Assembly: GCF_014489615.1 (NCBI RefSeq)
Contig: NZ_CP060827.1
Span: 1-64,000, forward strand
DNA: 64,000 nucleotides
Source of the DNA: Streptomyces genisteinicus
Lineage (GTDB): Bacteria > Actinomycetota > Actinomycetes > Streptomycetales > Streptomycetaceae
Reading direction: 5' to 3'
This document shows, piece after piece, positions 62,814 through 64,000 of the stretch. A program made the translations under genes and the position numbers. Each line of letters starts with the position of its first letter. The stretch's first letter is position 1. The notes under the pieces were generated by a model. The model was not told the origin of the DNA, ran no database searches, and was given only the letters and a program-made list of their open reading frames with translations.

Positions 62814-63446
62814 GACCGTGTTGATACCGGCCCGACCCGGCCGCCCGCCCCGCCCGGCGCGCCCCGTCACCCGGACGGGAGCGCAGGTTCACCTGGTGAA
62901 ACGTCCCCGCACGGCCCGGCCTTACCGACGCGGGCGCCCGTGACCATCGGGTGCCCGCGTGCTGCCGGTCATTACCTTGGTGAGGAGGCCGGCGGGAGCG
63001 TGGGGGGCTGGTCCTCGTGGGGACGTTCCCGGGGCCCGGCGCGGGCGAGCCCGCGAGCGGACTGCGGGGCGGTGATGTGCAGGCGGGGTCGGCTTCGCGC
63101 CGCAGTACCGGCTTGCCCCGGCCGGACGGATCAAGGGGAAGCCGGCTTGCCCAAGCCTGCTGGGGCACGGGATGAGGGAACCACGAGCAGGAACGCGACC
63201 AAGACGTCTGTTCGCGCTGACGTTGTTCGCACTCGCAGCTCGGCATCCAAGCGAACCCACTGGTCAAGCAGCAGTAGCGTGCTGCAACAGCGCGCTGTTG
63301 CAGCACGATCGCATGCCGAGCCTACTGAGCATGTTGCGCAAGCGAGCCAATCATCCGCGGTCGCTGGCTGGTCGCCTTCGGGCAGGTGCGGTCGAGATCG
63401 TGAATGCGCCGGCCCACGACGGCCTGGGCCCGTACCGTCCCCAGGC
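62814..63446. other. Intergenic stretch with a perfect 30-bp palindrome
   Basis: No gene is supported. Bases 63278-63307 form a perfect palindrome with CGTGCTGCAACAGCG as one arm, 139 bases before the next gene. It may be a regulator site or, in RNA, a strong hairpin. Confidence 0.5.
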
Positions 63447-64000
63447 ATGACGGAATCGACGAGAACACGGCTGGTGCCAACGGGGTACTGCTTCTGCGGA
63501 TGCGGTGGCGAGGCGGAGATCGGCCGCTGGTTCGTCCTGGGGCACGACATCACCGCAGCCGCGGCACTTCGCGCTGTGCGGGGCGAGAGCCTGCCGCAGC
63601 GCCTCGTCGGGGCTGGCTACGGGCCGGATCGCTCCGTGGTCCAAGAAGCAGTCAACCGAGCCGGCTGGGTCCGCTGCCCCGACTGCGCATACGCGGGCGC
63701 AGCCGCCGGACTCGCCGCCCACCGACGCACCAGCGACTGCGCGGACCCTCCGCCGCAACCCGAACCCGAACCCGAACCCGAACCGGTTGCCGAGCAGCCG
63801 GCGCCCGGCGAACACAGCACCCGTCGACGGGACAGGGCCGACGACACAGGACCGCTCCGCGCCGAGACTGGCCCCGCTCAAGGACTGCTGCTCCCAGGGA
63901 CAGGCGACCCGACCTGGAAGCAGGTGCCGCTGCCGCTGCGCCACAGCCTCGCCCAAGCCGCCCACCGGCTCGTGACCCCCGAGCAGCCGACGCTACAAGC
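63447..64000 (+). CDS. Zinc-finger-like hypothetical protein, cut by window end
   Basis: ATG 63447 opens a frame that runs to the last base without a stop (at least 184 residues). It begins with YCFCGCGGEAEIGRWFVLGHDITAAAALRAV, a segment common in Streptomyces hypothetical proteins, then CPDCAYAGAAAGLAAHRRTSDC, a zinc-finger-like group, a PEPEPEPE linker and a C-terminal part. Function unknown. Confidence 0.6.
   Translation, partial: MTESTRTRLVPTGYCFCGCGGEAEIGRWFVLGHDITAAAALRAVRGESLPQRLVGAGYGPDRSVVQEAVNRAGWVRCPDCAYAGAAAGLAAHRRTSDCADPPPQPEPEPEPEPVAEQPAPGEHSTRRRDRADDTGPLRAETGPAQGLLLPGTGDPTWKQVPLPLRHSLAQAAHRLVTPEQPTLQ

Noticed and set aside
63172..63450. Plus-strand 92-codon frame ending at the start of the last gene
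   Set aside because: It crosses the 30-bp palindrome and has unusual composition; the overlap with the start at 63447 is the only support.
63131..63553. Minus-strand 140-codon frame near the window end
   Set aside because: It overlaps the better supported plus-strand gene at 63447 and the palindrome, and has no recognisable features.
1..64000. tRNA, rRNA or transposase genes
   Set aside because: I saw no tRNA cloverleaf with a proper anticodon arm, no rRNA sequence and no transposase motifs in the window.

Overview
The window is high-GC DNA with frequent GTG starts and short, translationally coupled genes, typical of Streptomyces or a close relative. It carries a Tpg-type telomere terminal protein, a DnaB-like helicase plus a replication gene holding its own iterons, an FtsK/TraB conjugation translocase with a T4SS-like channel cluster, and two ParA loci. 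Together these point to a conjugative linear plasmid, or a plasmid-derived chromosome arm. No telomere end is proven inside the window.

Layout. 0-4 kb: short accessory genes and two clusters of tight hairpins, one bounded by a perfect 36-bp inverted repeat. 4-7.3 kb: replication module (tpg, DnaB-like helicase, Rep with iterons), all leftward. 7.6-9.6 kb: leftward GntR repressor plus PLP-decarboxylase operon behind a palindromic operator pair. 9.9-24 kb: rightward conjugation region with many tiny overlapping genes, an SpdB-like membrane protein, TraB, a candidate clt site, a lytic transglycosylase/NlpC hydrolase, VirB2- and VirB6-like membrane proteins, an apparently split VirB4, an RRQRL zinc protein and a Pycsar-effector-like membrane protein. 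24-32 kb: two partition loci, with a trypsin/STAND/TPR protein between them. 32.5-53.4 kb: a complete type I-E CRISPR-Cas system with three arrays of about 93, 19 and 59 repeats. Array 1 and cas3 are divergent; array 2 sits between cas3 and the cse1-cas2 operon; array 3 starts at the end of cas2. 53.5-64 kb: a toxin-antitoxin pair, a second trypsin/STAND/TPR protein with its trypco2 partner, a frameshifted replication-relaxation gene, a membrane repeat protein, small regulators, a secreted HNH nuclease with two decayed copies, and a gene cut by the window end.

The most unusual signal is a 20-bp palindrome, TTGTTGTCCGCGGACAACAA, found ten times. Three copies lie inside the 3' half of parB, two just downstream of it, and five inside or at the distal edge of CRISPR array 1, where they occupy spacer-like positions beside degenerate repeats. 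Its position argues that it is the plasmid parS, so the centromere and the CRISPR array appear physically interleaved. Array 1 is also heavily rearranged by segmental duplication, and array 2 preserves a switch in repeat length. Two paralogous protease-STAND-TPR proteins, candidate defence genes, flank the CRISPR locus.

The parts seem to divide into replication and telomere capping, segregation, conjugative spread with its own repressor, and protection against competing elements (CRISPR-Cas, STAND proteins, the Pycsar-like membrane protein). All functional calls rest on reading the sequence; no database search was run.
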